Shown: one piece after another, positions 1 to 7,195 of the stretch | Layout: every line of letters starts with the position of its first letter | Numbering within the stretch: position 1 is the first letter of the stretch | Made by a program: the position numbers and the translations under genes | Notes under the pieces: generated by a model | Databases searched by the model: none | Seen by the model: only the letters and a program-made list of their open reading frames with translations | Told to the model about the DNA's origin: nothing | From: a virus | IMG/VR virus record: IMGVR_UViG_3300032046_002115 | Span: 1-20,446 of that record | Direction: 5' to 3' (one strand) | DNA length: 20,446 nucleotides

Positions 1-2
1 CT

Positions 3-443
3 AAACAGAAGCTAGTTGATATGGAAGGAACGATTGCTTCTGAAAAGGCCAATATCCAAACTCAATTAATGGCGGGATTGAATCAAATCAATCAAGCCAG
101 AGCCTCGGCGGCTGTTGATAAAGCTAATAGAAGACAAGATTTATTACTAAATGCTCAACGAGCATACGCCGAACTTAAAGCTAATGCCCAGACTTTTACT
201 CAATCTTTACAAACATGGGCGGCACAAAATACAAGTGCTTTGAATAATGCGGCAAAGACTGATTACAATTCAATCTTTGCCAGTGCTATTCAAAATCTAC
301 CAGCGATAAGTCAGCAATTATTAGGTCAAGGATTATCACCAGCTTATACCATTTCTCCAACAGGTCAAATTACGACTAAAATTAGTCCCAAAAAAGAAGA
401 AGACCCCTATGAAGCAGCATTAAGAGCAGCTGGTCTAAAATAA
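3..443 (+). CDS. Partial Gln/Ala-rich helical protein, probably virion-associated
   Basis: The reading frame is open to the left edge (codons begin at base 3), so the true start lies outside the window. The in-frame ATG at 21 need not be the start. The visible part is about 146 residues, rich in Ala, Gln, Asn and Lys, with long predicted helices lacking Pro or Gly. The tail is polar and contains a Lys-Lys-Glu-Glu cluster followed by a short Ala-rich helix. No catalytic motif or membrane segment is visible. It lies directly upstream of a metallopeptidase-like gene and a giant protein gene, which suggests the end of a morphogenesis operon. A structural, tail or ejection role is inferred from that position only. 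Confidence 0.6.
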   Translation, partial: KQKLVDMEGTIASEKANIQTQLMAGLNQINQARASAAVDKANRRQDLLLNAQRAYAELKANAQTFTQSLQTWAAQNTSALNNAAKTDYNSIFASAIQNLPAISQQLLGQGLSPAYTISPTGQITTKISPKKEEDPYEAALRAAGLK

Positions 444-459
444 TTAAAAATAAAATGAA

Positions 460-1308
460 ATGTCTAACCCAATTCAAAACGCTAAAAACCTTCTTAAAAA
501 ACTTCAACCTATAAAACAGGCGATTCAAATTGCGGGACAAAACCTAAGTAATCCTATTAAGGGATTTTTTACCGATATTCCAGCTAATCTTTCTTATCTT
601 CAGGCTAGGGCTTCTCAAAAGTTTGCCCCTAAAGATATAATTCCTACTGCTGAACAAATGCAAAGTCAAACCTTTCTAAATCCAAATAAACCAGAACTCA
701 ATTTTTCGGAAGGTCTAACTAAATCTATGTCCGCACAATTAAATCCGTGGCCTGTGGCTCAACAAACTCCCTATAACCAACAACTAGAACAAAGAAAGCA
801 ACAAATTCTTAATTCTGGGGTCTTTAGGCCCGCAATGAAAAGGTATTTATCTACTGTTCCCATATATGGTGATTATGGTGCTCCCGGTGGAGGAATGGCA
901 GATGTAACTCCTCTTCAAACTTATGATAACCCCGCAAACTATCCAGGGGCATCGTTTGGTAGGGGCAGTTGGGAAACCGCTACTGGTCCCTATCAACCAG
1001 TAATAGGAATGGGTATTTCTAAAAATAAACCTATCCCAAATGACCAAGTATTTAATTCAGTATTAGTCCATGAACTTATCCATGCTTCTCCTAGAAATAT
1101 GAGATATAAAGATGAGTTTATAAATTTTTTTAATAATGTGAAGCCAAATACCAATCCTATGCTTTATAAAATAGGATTAACATATCTTAAAAACGGGAAT
1201 CCACCACCTAACTCAGAAGAATTTTATGCCATTGTAGCACAAAGATTAGGGCCTCAAGTCCTTAATATTCCAGAAATCAGAAAGTTTTACGAAAATCTAT
1301 TTAAATGA
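460..1308 (+). CDS. HExxH zinc-metallopeptidase-like phage protein
   Basis: This 282-residue protein has a zincin motif HELIH at residues 204-208 (H204, E205, H208) inside a hydrophobic helix. A second acidic site, SEEFYAIVAQ, lies near residues 252-261, where E253 or E254 could be the third zinc ligand as in gluzincins. The first 130 residues are Gln/Pro/Asn-rich without recognisable domains. The middle (about 140-185) is rich in Gly, Tyr and Pro. No signal peptide or TM helix is seen. The ATG at 460 has only a weak ribosome site and follows the previous stop by 16 bases. The gene overlaps the next by ATGA, so the two are probably translationally coupled. A virion-carried protease that processes an internal protein or attacks the cell envelope is possible; the substrate is unknown. 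The family is not securely identified. Confidence 0.72.
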   Translation: MSNPIQNAKNLLKKLQPIKQAIQIAGQNLSNPIKGFFTDIPANLSYLQARASQKFAPKDIIPTAEQMQSQTFLNPNKPELNFSEGLTKSMSAQLNPWPVAQQTPYNQQLEQRKQQILNSGVFRPAMKRYLSTVPIYGDYGAPGGGMADVTPLQTYDNPANYPGASFGRGSWETATGPYQPVIGMGISKNKPIPNDQVFNSVLVHELIHASPRNMRYKDEFINFFNNVKPNTNPMLYKIGLTYLKNGNPPPNSEEFYAIVAQRLGPQVLNIPEIRKFYENLFK

Positions 1309-4300
1309 ATATCAACGACCTAACCATCAAATTAAAAAATTACTTAACCCAATCTGGGCGTAATTTGAGTGCTTGGAAACAAGTCGTTTCTCAACCTCAA
1401 TTAAGGCAGGAATATAGACAACAGATAATTCAACCTAAAGTTCAACAAGTTAGTAATTATGTAAAACCAATTCTTCAACAACAATACTCACCAAGAAATA
1501 TAATTAAAATGGTAATGCCTCAAATAAGTGGAGCAAGGATGTTACCTCAAGTGGGCAGGCAAATGATGAAAATTCCCCAAGCTCCAGAGTTAGTTGGGCC
1601 AACTCTTAAAGCGGGGCCAACAAGAGTTCCCATTCTTGGCCCAATTCAACAAGCCCCGAGATTCCTTACAGAAAGCATTAAGAGTTATGGAAGAACCCTA
1701 GCTGAACCACAAAAACACCCACTGGAAACCGCCTTGAATGTTTTGCCATTTTTACCAATGGGAAGATTAAAGGCAATTTTGCCAAAGGGTAAAATCAAAA
1801 TCAAACCAACAATAGGTGAAATTGCCGATTATGAAAGCAGAGCTTTAGCAGAAGCAAGAAGTGAGCTAAAAGCTATGGAAATGGCTAATCCTGACCAACA
1901 ATTGTTTGGTAAAATGCGTAATTTTCTACGCTTTGCTGGTGAGAAAACAAGCAGGGAAACAGGCGAACTTTTTAGAGAGCATATTCCCAGAAGGGTTTTT
2001 GGCGAATCAAGTGATGAATTGGCTTCTTCTATGGGAATAACCGAGAATGGCTTAATGGCTAAATTAACAGAAAATTTACCAATGGCAGGGGAAACGAGGG
2101 GGGTTATTTCTTTGCCAAGGATAAGCAAGAGAGCCAAAGATTTGTATGAAAAGTTAGATCCGCAATTTTACAAGACTATTAGGGATGTTTTTAATAAAGT
2201 TGAAGCTGTTTCTGCCAAAGTTATTCCATTCCAACTAGCCCAAAAACGAGCACAGACCGCCGAACAAATAGCAAAACAAAGTTATCGAGAATGGCAATCT
2301 AGTTTATTTAAGCAAGAAGGTGTAAGAACCACCAGAGGAGCAGTTGAGACAGCCATAAAAGGGATAAAAGAAAAAACCATTTCTCCACTTTCGAGTGATG
2401 TTGAGAACCTAAAAGACATAAGTGGATTTTCAGGGGGAATGAGGGATATTTACAGAAACTTTAAGGCAGTTTTCGGTCAAAAGATTGGAGTTGCTAAGAG
2501 ATTAGTTCTTGATCCCTTTGATAAATCTAAGGGTGAGTTTATAGATGAGCTTAACCAATGGACAGGCACTTTGGAAAACTATGTAGGCAAAAAATTAGGT
2601 ATTAGAAAAGGAAGCCTTGAGAGTGCGGCAGTTCAGGAATTTGGCGAGAAAACTTTATCAGAAGCCGATTTACTAAGAAAGTTTGGTATCCAAAAGACAA
2701 AAAACATTATTGAGGCTGACAATTGGTTCAGGCAGTCATATAACCAACTTCTTGATGAAGTTAATGCGGTTCGGGCCAAGATTTATCCCAACGACCCAAC
2801 TAAAATTATCCCTCGCCGTCAAGACTACTATCGGCATTTTAGGGAGTTAGCTCAAGGTTTCCGAGGTCTAGCTAATATTTTCGATGTGCCAGCTAATATT
2901 GCTTCTCCTCTTTCTGGTATTTCTGAATTTACTAAACCAAAAGCAAAATGGTTATCATTTGCCCAAAGAAGACTAGGTTTAGGAACAGATATAGACGCAG
3001 TGGGTGGATTCTTGGATTATATTAAGGCTTCCTCTTATGCTAAGCATATTGACCCCAATATACCCAAGTTTAGAGCCCTAGCAGATGAGTTAGCACAGGC
3101 TACTAGTGAAGGAACTCTTTATCGTGGAAAACTTAATAACTTTATTGAGTTTTTACACGACTTCTCTAATGATTTGGCGGGTAAAACCAACCCCCTTGAT
3201 AGAACTTTACAGAAATGGATTCCTGGTGGGAGAAAGACTTTTAGAGTTATTAACTGGATGAACAGCCGAGTGAAAGCTAATGTGATGTTAGGTAATGCTT
3301 CTGCTTCACTAGCCCAGATATTCAATGTTCCTCAAGGAATGGCCAATGTTCAAAATCCTAAGTATTGGATTAAAGGAATAGGAAAAACCCTTGCCTCAAT
3401 GTTTGTTAAAAATAGACCAATGGAAAATTCTGTTTTTATTAAAGAAAGATATTTTAAGGCTTTTGATAAATTTAATCGTGGCTTATTGTATCAACCTTAT
3501 AGATTTACCAAGTGGATGATAACCGCCCTGGATGAAGTTGGAACAAAATATATTTGGAATATGTCTTATGACAAAGCTTTGGATATGGGGATTACCAATG
3601 CTACTAAATATGCTGATGATATTGCTCGCAGTATGGTTGCTGGTCGAGGGATAGGTGAAGTGCCACTTGCCCAAAAATCAAGACTTTTCCAGATGATTGC
3701 TCCTTTCCAAATTGAGGTTACTAATCTCTGGTGGGTAATGAAGGATTTTATTGACGAAAGGGCTTTCGGTAAAATTGCCACCTTATTTGTCTTTAATCAT
3801 CTTTTTAACAATGCGGCAGAAAGGATAAGGGGTTCGAGAGTAACTTTTGATCCAATTCAAGCAACACTTGAAGCAATAAATACTTTCCAGCAAGAAGAGA
3901 GTAAAGGAAAAGGAGCTTTGATGGCCGGAGGGCGATTAGTGGGTGAGGTTCTTTCAAATATCCCTGTGGGTCAAACCTTTGGGGCAATGTACCCTGAATA
4001 TGGTTTTAAAATTGGTGAAACTCAATACCCCACAAGAAAACAATTTTTTGGTAGAGAAGACCCGACAAGGTTTGGTGGTGGAATTTTAGTTACAAGGGGA
4101 ATAACTGATCCACTTTATAAACTTCTTCCTCCTTATGGCGGACAGCAGATTAAGAGAACAATTGGGGGTTTAGGAGCTTATGGCAAGGGTTATGCCGAGA
4201 GTGCTAAAGGATTAGTTCAATATCCAATAGAAAAAAAGCTTACTAATCTTTTACAGGCGGGAACTTTTGGTAAAACCGCATTGCCAGAAGCCCAAAAATA

Positions 4301-4685
4301 CTTTAAGGAAGAAAGAACTCCATTAGGAGAAAAACAATCATTGTTTTTTAAACAAGCCCCTACTACTGGAACACATCAATTAATTATGAAACGACGGGAA
4401 TTCGATAAATTAAACAAAAAAGCAAAGGAATTAATAGATGATGGGCAAACAAAAAAAGCAATAGAATTAATGAAAGCTAATAAAGAGATTTTTCAACAAG
4501 GGGAAGTTTTAAAGGAATTTGATAAAAGAATGGGGAAACTTTCCGAAGCGAGAAAAAAAGCTATGGAGGATAAAAGATTAACTGAAGAACAGAGGAAAAA
4601 GGTTTTAGCCATCATAGATCAACAGATAAAACAAATGTCAGACCAAGCTAATAAGTTAAATCAATATCTGGAAGGAGGTCAATAA
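1305..4685 (+). CDS. Giant (1126 aa) putative internal virion / ejection protein
   Basis: This is the largest gene in the window. The N-terminus (1-170) is Gln/Pro-rich. The centre (200-900) is mostly helical. A stretch starting near residue 770 (ADDIARSMVAGRG, then a PLAQKSRLFQ segment and an aromatic-rich helix) resembles the C-terminal regions of large polyvalent or internal phage proteins. The last 110 residues are a highly charged predicted coiled coil. There is no Walker, polymerase or clear lytic-enzyme motif. Hydrophobic patches such as IATLFVFNHLF near 825 could contact membrane. The start ATG overlaps the previous stop (ATGA). Length and late-operon position fit a protein injected with the DNA or forming an inner core, but this is inference. 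A tape-measure protein is less likely because long uniform coiled coil and extended TM blocks are absent. Confidence 0.75.
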   Translation: MNINDLTIKLKNYLTQSGRNLSAWKQVVSQPQLRQEYRQQIIQPKVQQVSNYVKPILQQQYSPRNIIKMVMPQISGARMLPQVGRQMMKIPQAPELVGPTLKAGPTRVPILGPIQQAPRFLTESIKSYGRTLAEPQKHPLETALNVLPFLPMGRLKAILPKGKIKIKPTIGEIADYESRALAEARSELKAMEMANPDQQLFGKMRNFLRFAGEKTSRETGELFREHIPRRVFGESSDELASSMGITENGLMAKLTENLPMAGETRGVISLPRISKRAKDLYEKLDPQFYKTIRDVFNKVEAVSAKVIPFQLAQKRAQTAEQIAKQSYREWQSSLFKQEGVRTTRGAVETAIKGIKEKTISPLSSDVENLKDISGFSGGMRDIYRNFKAVFGQKIGVAKRLVLDPFDKSKGEFIDELNQWTGTLENYVGKKLGIRKGSLESAAVQEFGEKTLSEADLLRKFGIQKTKNIIEADNWFRQSYNQLLDEVNAVRAKIYPNDPTKIIPRRQDYYRHFRELAQGFRGLANIFDVPANIASPLSGISEFTKPKAKWLSFAQRRLGLGTDIDAVGGFLDYIKASSYAKHIDPNIPKFRALADELAQATSEGTLYRGKLNNFIEFLHDFSNDLAGKTNPLDRTLQKWIPGGRKTFRVINWMNSRVKANVMLGNASASLAQIFNVPQGMANVQNPKYWIKGIGKTLASMFVKNRPMENSVFIKERYFKAFDKFNRGLLYQPYRFTKWMITALDEVGTKYIWNMSYDKALDMGITNATKYADDIARSMVAGRGIGEVPLAQKSRLFQMIAPFQIEVTNLWWVMKDFIDERAFGKIATLFVFNHLFNNAAERIRGSRVTFDPIQATLEAINTFQQEESKGKGALMAGGRLVGEVLSNIPVGQTFGAMYPEYGFKIGETQYPTRKQFFGREDPTRFGGGILVTRGITDPLYKLLPPYGGQQIKRTIGGLGAYGKGYAESAKGLVQYPIEKKLTNLLQAGTFGKTALPEAQKYFKEERTPLGEKQSLFFKQAPTTGTHQLIMKRREFDKLNKKAKELIDDGQTKKAIELMKANKEIFQQGEVLKEFDKRMGKLSEARKKAMEDKRLTEEQRKKVLAIIDQQIKQMSDQANKLNQYLEGGQ

Positions 4686-4686
4686 A

Positions 4687-4827
4687 ATGGCTAAAAAGAA
4701 ATCATTAGCATCTATCCTCGCTTTATACAAGAAATATGGGGTGAAACCCATTAGTTTAAAGATACCTAAATCTAAGTTTAAGATGCCCAAGTTTTCTAAA
4801 ATTAGTTTTAAGGGGGGTAAAAAATGA
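4687..4827 (+). CDS. Tiny hyperbasic protein (46 aa)
   Basis: A very good ribosome site (AGGAGG at 4673-4678, eight bases before the ATG) supports this short gene. Its stop overlaps the next ATG (ATGA). The product begins MAKKKSLASILALYKK and ends with Lys-rich repeats of the type K-[IM]-P-K-[SF]. It has about 15 lysines and almost no acidic residues, so it should bind nucleic acid, acidic protein surfaces or membrane lipids. No family is recognised. It sits between the giant protein and a holin-like protein. Confidence 0.72.
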   Translation: MAKKKSLASILALYKKYGVKPISLKIPKSKFKMPKFSKISFKGGKK

Positions 4828-5075
4828 ATAATAATAATAATTTTAAACTATCAACAGCCGAATTCAAAGGAAATGTTATCGCCCAATTATCAGAAATTCG
4901 TGGTGATTTGACTACCATTAGAGAATTTATTGAGTCAAACAGCATCCGAATTACATCTCTGGAAATGTGGCGGTCTAATCTGATGGGCAAAATAACTCTC
5001 GCTGTTGGAATTTTTAGTTTAGCTTTTACTTGTTTATGGCAGTGGATTCTTAAAAAGTTTGTAAATCCCAATTAG
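4824..5075 (+). CDS. XhlA-like small membrane protein, holin candidate
   Basis: This 83-residue protein has an amphipathic helical N-terminus (about 10-50, heptad-like, containing EFKGNVIAQLSEIRGDL). One hydrophobic segment follows at about 55-75 (ITLAVGIFSLAFTCLWQWIL), then a short basic tail. The layout of coiled coil, Trp-containing turn, a single TM helix and Lys/Arg end matches the XhlA/hemolysin-type proteins often found in phage lysis cassettes. The start overlaps the previous stop as ATGA, and GGGGGG at about 4813-4818 can serve as ribosome site. The next gene is a peptidase that could be the endolysin, so a holin or membrane-anchor role in lysis is plausible. Motif-level resemblance only. 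Confidence 0.68.
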   Translation: MNNNNNFKLSTAEFKGNVIAQLSEIRGDLTTIREFIESNSIRITSLEMWRSNLMGKITLAVGIFSLAFTCLWQWILKKFVNPN

Positions 5076-5087
5076 ATGTGTTATAAT
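5059..5087 (+). promoter_or_regulatory. Sigma70-like promoter before the lysis peptidase
   Basis: TTGTAA (5059-5064), a 17-base spacer and a perfect TATAAT (5082-5087) preceded by TGT, an extended -10. The -35 lies in the last codons of the upstream gene. Expected start of transcription is about 5094. The downstream leader shares words with the leader before the portal gene. Confidence 0.75.
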
Positions 5088-5120
5088 GTAATTTAACCTA
5101 GAACTCATCGTTGATTCGAG

Positions 5121-5159
5121 AGAGCCGGTTAACCCAAAGGGGTTTCCGACTCTTTTTTT
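5121..5159 (+). terminator. Intrinsic terminator / attenuator in leader of lysis peptidase
   Basis: The stem AGAG-C-CGG pairs with CCG-A-CTCT (5121-5128 with 5146-5153), with one C/A mismatch. An inner stem AACCC/GGGTT (5131-5135, 5140-5144) closes an AAAG loop. Seven Ts (5153-5159) follow. It lies about 30 bases downstream of the predicted transcription start and 14 bases before the ATG at 5174. It would stop both read-through from the upstream operon and transcripts from the local promoter, so it probably works as a conditional attenuator. CTAGAA (5098-5103) and ATTCGAG (5114-5120), shared with the second leader, precede it. Confidence 0.72.
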
Positions 5160-5173
5160 GTTGGTTTAAAAAA

Positions 5174-6004
5174 ATGATACCATTATCTCAACGAGATTCA
5201 CGCTGGAAAGATATTAAATTAGGGACTTCTTCAACTACAATCGGTGGTTATGGTTGTGTTATTGCTGGATTAGCCATAATGGTCGATACTACCCCAGATA
5301 TAGTTAATCAGAAATTATTAGAGGTTGGTGGTTATTCTCAAGGGAATCTAGTTGTTTGGGCTAAAGTCAACCAAGCTCTACCTTCTTTAAACTTTATTAA
5401 GAGAGCCTATTCTTATTCAAACGATATTGTTAAAAAAGCTATTGATGATTATGGTGCTTGTCTAGTAGAGGTAGATGGAAAAAAGATTGGTGGAGTTAAA
5501 CATTGGGTATTATATATTGGTAATCAACAAATAATTGACCCTTGGTGGGGTGATATTCGCTCCACCTCTGAATATCCGCCTTTGGGTTATGCCGTGTTTG
5601 AAATAAAAAAGGAGGTTAATTATGAACAAGAACTTAAAGATAAGATTTCAGATTTGGAAACTAAAGTGGCAACTCTTAATCAAGCGGTGGCAACAAAATC
5701 ATTGGAAGTCAATAATTTACGAACAGAGCTTGAAACTCAAGAACGAGATAATGCGGACTTGGGAAAACAAATCAAAGAAGCTCGGAGTCAAAGAGAACAA
5801 TTTAGAGTCGAAGCCGAAATGTGGCAAAAAAAGGCCTTTGATTTAGAAAACCAGCTAAATAGTGCTTTAACCGAGAATAATGCCCTGAAGGGGTCAATAA
5901 ATGACTTAAATAAAGCGATAAAAGATAGTCAAGCCTTGGCATTAAGTAAAGTTGATACTGGTCTAGTTATTAAAGAACTATTCTATCGTTTTTTTAAAAG
6001 GTGA
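5174..6004 (+). CDS. C39-like cysteine peptidase with coiled-coil tail, endolysin candidate
   Basis: This 276-residue protein has an N-terminal papain-fold domain of the peptidase C39-like type (residues 1-145). It shows Q6 with D8 and W11 in the pattern Q-x-D-x-x-W, nucleophile C28 in GYGC, H110 in KHWVLYIG and D122 in IIDPWWGD. That is the full Gln-Cys-His-Asp set for cleaving peptide or amide bonds, in a phage most likely in peptidoglycan. Residues 150-265 form a long heptad-rich coiled coil unlike usual cell-wall-binding modules. No signal peptide is seen, so release would need a holin; holin-like genes lie on both sides. The start is ATG 5174. An earlier in-frame TTG (5111) lies inside the leader hairpin region and adds no domain residues. 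No Shine-Dalgarno precedes 5174. Its target bond is not determinable. Confidence 0.78.
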   Translation: MIPLSQRDSRWKDIKLGTSSTTIGGYGCVIAGLAIMVDTTPDIVNQKLLEVGGYSQGNLVVWAKVNQALPSLNFIKRAYSYSNDIVKKAIDDYGACLVEVDGKKIGGVKHWVLYIGNQQIIDPWWGDIRSTSEYPPLGYAVFEIKKEVNYEQELKDKISDLETKVATLNQAVATKSLEVNNLRTELETQERDNADLGKQIKEARSQREQFRVEAEMWQKKAFDLENQLNSALTENNALKGSINDLNKAIKDSQALALSKVDTGLVIKELFYRFFKR

Positions 6005-6049
6005 GAAAAAAAAGAAGAAAACTCATTAAATCACGATTAAGGAGACAGA

Positions 6050-6151
6050 ATGGGAAAAGAAAAGTTTGACAAAAAGGCTTATTGGCAAAACAAGCAAAAA
6101 AAGAAGAACAAGAAGAAAAAACATAAGAAACGGAAAGGAGGTAAAAAGTGA
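6050..6151 (+). CDS. Tiny Lys-rich protein (33 aa)
   Basis: AAGGAG at 6039-6044 lies five bases before the ATG. The stop overlaps the GTG start of the holin-like gene (GTGA). The product starts MGKEKFDKKAYWQNKQKKK and is more than half lysine, with Tyr and Trp near the middle. The coding strand here is almost pure purine. It could be a membrane- or nucleic-acid-binding peptide, or mainly a translational coupler that also supplies the AAAGGAGG site for the next gene. Function unknown. Confidence 0.6.
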   Translation: MGKEKFDKKAYWQNKQKKKNKKKKHKKRKGGKK

Positions 6152-6333
6152 AAAAAATAAGTGGAAGTAAGTTTTTATCTCGTAAATTCATACTGGCTAT
6201 TGTCGCAGGATTAATTGTCTTTCTAAATAAAGCTTTTGATTTTAAATTGAATGATGGGGAAATTCTAACTATTATCGGTTCTCTTTTATCATTCGTGATA
6301 GTTGAGGGAATAGCCGACATCAAGGAGAGATAA
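6148..6333 (+). CDS. Small two-helix membrane protein, phage holin candidate
   Basis: This 61-residue protein starts with GTG after AAAGGAGG (6135-6142), overlapping the previous stop. Two hydrophobic segments, about 14-27 (FILAIVAGLIVFLN) and 38-55 (EILTIIGSLLSFVIVEGI), are joined by a short turn, and the protein ends in AD-x-KER. The layout (SRKF-x-x-A, hydrophobic helix, turn, second helix, then E-G-x-A-D with basic end) is common among small phage proteins placed next to endolysins and usually called holins. Its position after a putative endolysin fits. It would act in the cytoplasmic membrane. Confidence 0.7.
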   Translation: MKKISGSKFLSRKFILAIVAGLIVFLNKAFDFKLNDGEILTIIGSLLSFVIVEGIADIKER

Positions 6334-6334
6334 A

Positions 6335-6499
6335 TTGGATGGACTAATTGTTTTAATTGCTTTTGGGGTAATTTTTATGGCCTTAATGGTAGTAGTAGTT
6401 TTTTGTTATCTATTTATTTACGCTGATAAAATTATAGACCAAATAGTGAAGAAATTTAAGAATGAAAGAAAAATGGATACCACTTTTAGAAACCGATGA
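6335..6499 (+). CDS. Single-TM small protein with TTG start (54 aa)
   Basis: The frame opens with TTG at 6335, seven bases after AAGGAG (6322-6327). The nearby ATG at 6339 is in another frame and stops at once. A strong hydrophobic helix covers residues 3-29 (LIVLIAFGVIFMALMVVVVF core), followed by a Lys-rich amphipathic tail, giving an N-out or N-in one-TM topology. It overlaps the next gene by 38 bases. Position directly after the holin-like gene suggests an accessory lysis or spanin-like role, but no lipobox is present. Low-certainty function. Confidence 0.58.
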   Translation: MDGLIVLIAFGVIFMALMVVVVFCYLFIYADKIIDQIVKKFKNERKMDTTFRNR

Positions 6500-6818
6500 T
6501 GAAAACATTTATCAAAAAAGAGATGAGACTTTGTTGATTAGTAAGCGAGGGATAACTTTACAAACAGCCAAAACGATTTTCAAAATGACCACAGAAGATT
6601 TAAAAAACAAAGACTTTCAATTACAAGAACTTCAAAAACAAGGCCAGAAAGGTCTTAACTCTATTCGTGAACGAGTAGAAGTAGAAATCTTTAATAGTAT
6701 TGACAATGAAAAAATAGAGGATGATGAGGAAATAGAAAAAGTAAGAGAGAAAATTTGGCAAGAAAAAAGAAAAGAGTTAATAAAAGACTTGACTGGTAAA
6801 GGGGAATTCAAAAAATGA
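6462..6818 (+). CDS. Charged protein of unknown function (118 aa)
   Basis: Not recognised. The N-terminus contains MKEKWIPLLETDDENIYQKR, followed by a compact mixed region to residue 50. The rest is a highly charged Glu/Lys helix with coiled-coil character. There are no Cys, TM segments or catalytic motifs. Coding is supported by length, ATGA overlap with the next gene and consistent codon use. No clear ribosome site precedes the ATG, so it may be coupled to the overlapping upstream gene. Its place before a phosphoesterase and a nucleotide-hydrolase-like fusion hints at DNA or nucleotide metabolism, but that is only context. Confidence 0.62.
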   Translation: MKEKWIPLLETDDENIYQKRDETLLISKRGITLQTAKTIFKMTTEDLKNKDFQLQELQKQGQKGLNSIRERVEVEIFNSIDNEKIEDDEEIEKVREKIWQEKRKELIKDLTGKGEFKK

Positions 6819-7195
6819 ATGAAAAAGAACCAACGTCTGAAAAAAAACTAATCGTTCCTGAAGGGAAAGATTTATTAAAGCTCTTGACGAAGAATTTAGA
6901 AATTTCTTCTAAAAAAGAAAAAGAGAAAGAAGAGAAGATAACGCTTTCTCGTCAAGACTTCTTTTTACGACTAGAACAACAAATAGACTTCTCTAACAAA
7001 AATATTGTTGACCTTCAAATGGAAACCCTAGATGAAAAAGTAAAGTCGGCCGAATTCTATGGTTTAAAAGAAAAAGTGTTTGAATTGGAGGATTTAGGTT
7101 TTAAATTATCTTTCTTTGAAAGAGGCAAGCGATTAGGTATGGAAATTGAGAAGAAACCTAAAGTTGGTTTCGGAAGGAAAAATAACAATGACTGA
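6815..7195 (+). CDS. Charged helical protein of unknown function (126 aa)
   Basis: Not recognised. It starts by ATGA overlap with the previous gene. Residues 1-45 are Lys/Glu-rich and probably disordered or coiled. Residues 46-105 are more structured (SRQDFFLRLEQQIDF, then LKEKVFELEDLGFKLSFFE). The C-terminus is basic (KKPKVGFGRKNNND). No enzyme motif or membrane segment is visible. It overlaps the phosphoesterase gene by eight bases and contains that gene's ribosome site, so the two are coupled. It could be a regulatory or adaptor partner of the phosphoesterase; this is a guess from gene order. Confidence 0.62.
   Translation: MNEKEPTSEKKLIVPEGKDLLKLLTKNLEISSKKEKEKEEKITLSRQDFFLRLEQQIDFSNKNIVDLQMETLDEKVKSAEFYGLKEKVFELEDLGFKLSFFERGKRLGMEIEKKPKVGFGRKNNND

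Noticed and set aside
5098-5153. tRNA-like T-arm (GATTCGAG) in the leader
   Set aside because: No acceptor stem, anticodon arm or CCA context; the region fits a terminator hairpin better.
5111-5173. Extension of the C39-like peptidase to TTG 5111
   Set aside because: The added codons lie in the leader hairpin and T-tract; the protein domain starts cleanly at ATG 5174.
6001-6069. A 22-aa Arg/Lys-rich frame (GTG at 6001, GTGA overlap with the peptidase stop)
   Set aside because: Too short, no ribosome site, and mostly overlapped by the 33-aa gene at 6050 in another frame.
5994-6323. A 109-codon minus-strand frame rich in Phe/Leu/Ser
   Set aside because: It is the complement of Lys-rich and membrane-protein codons; two genes with good ribosome sites occupy the + strand.
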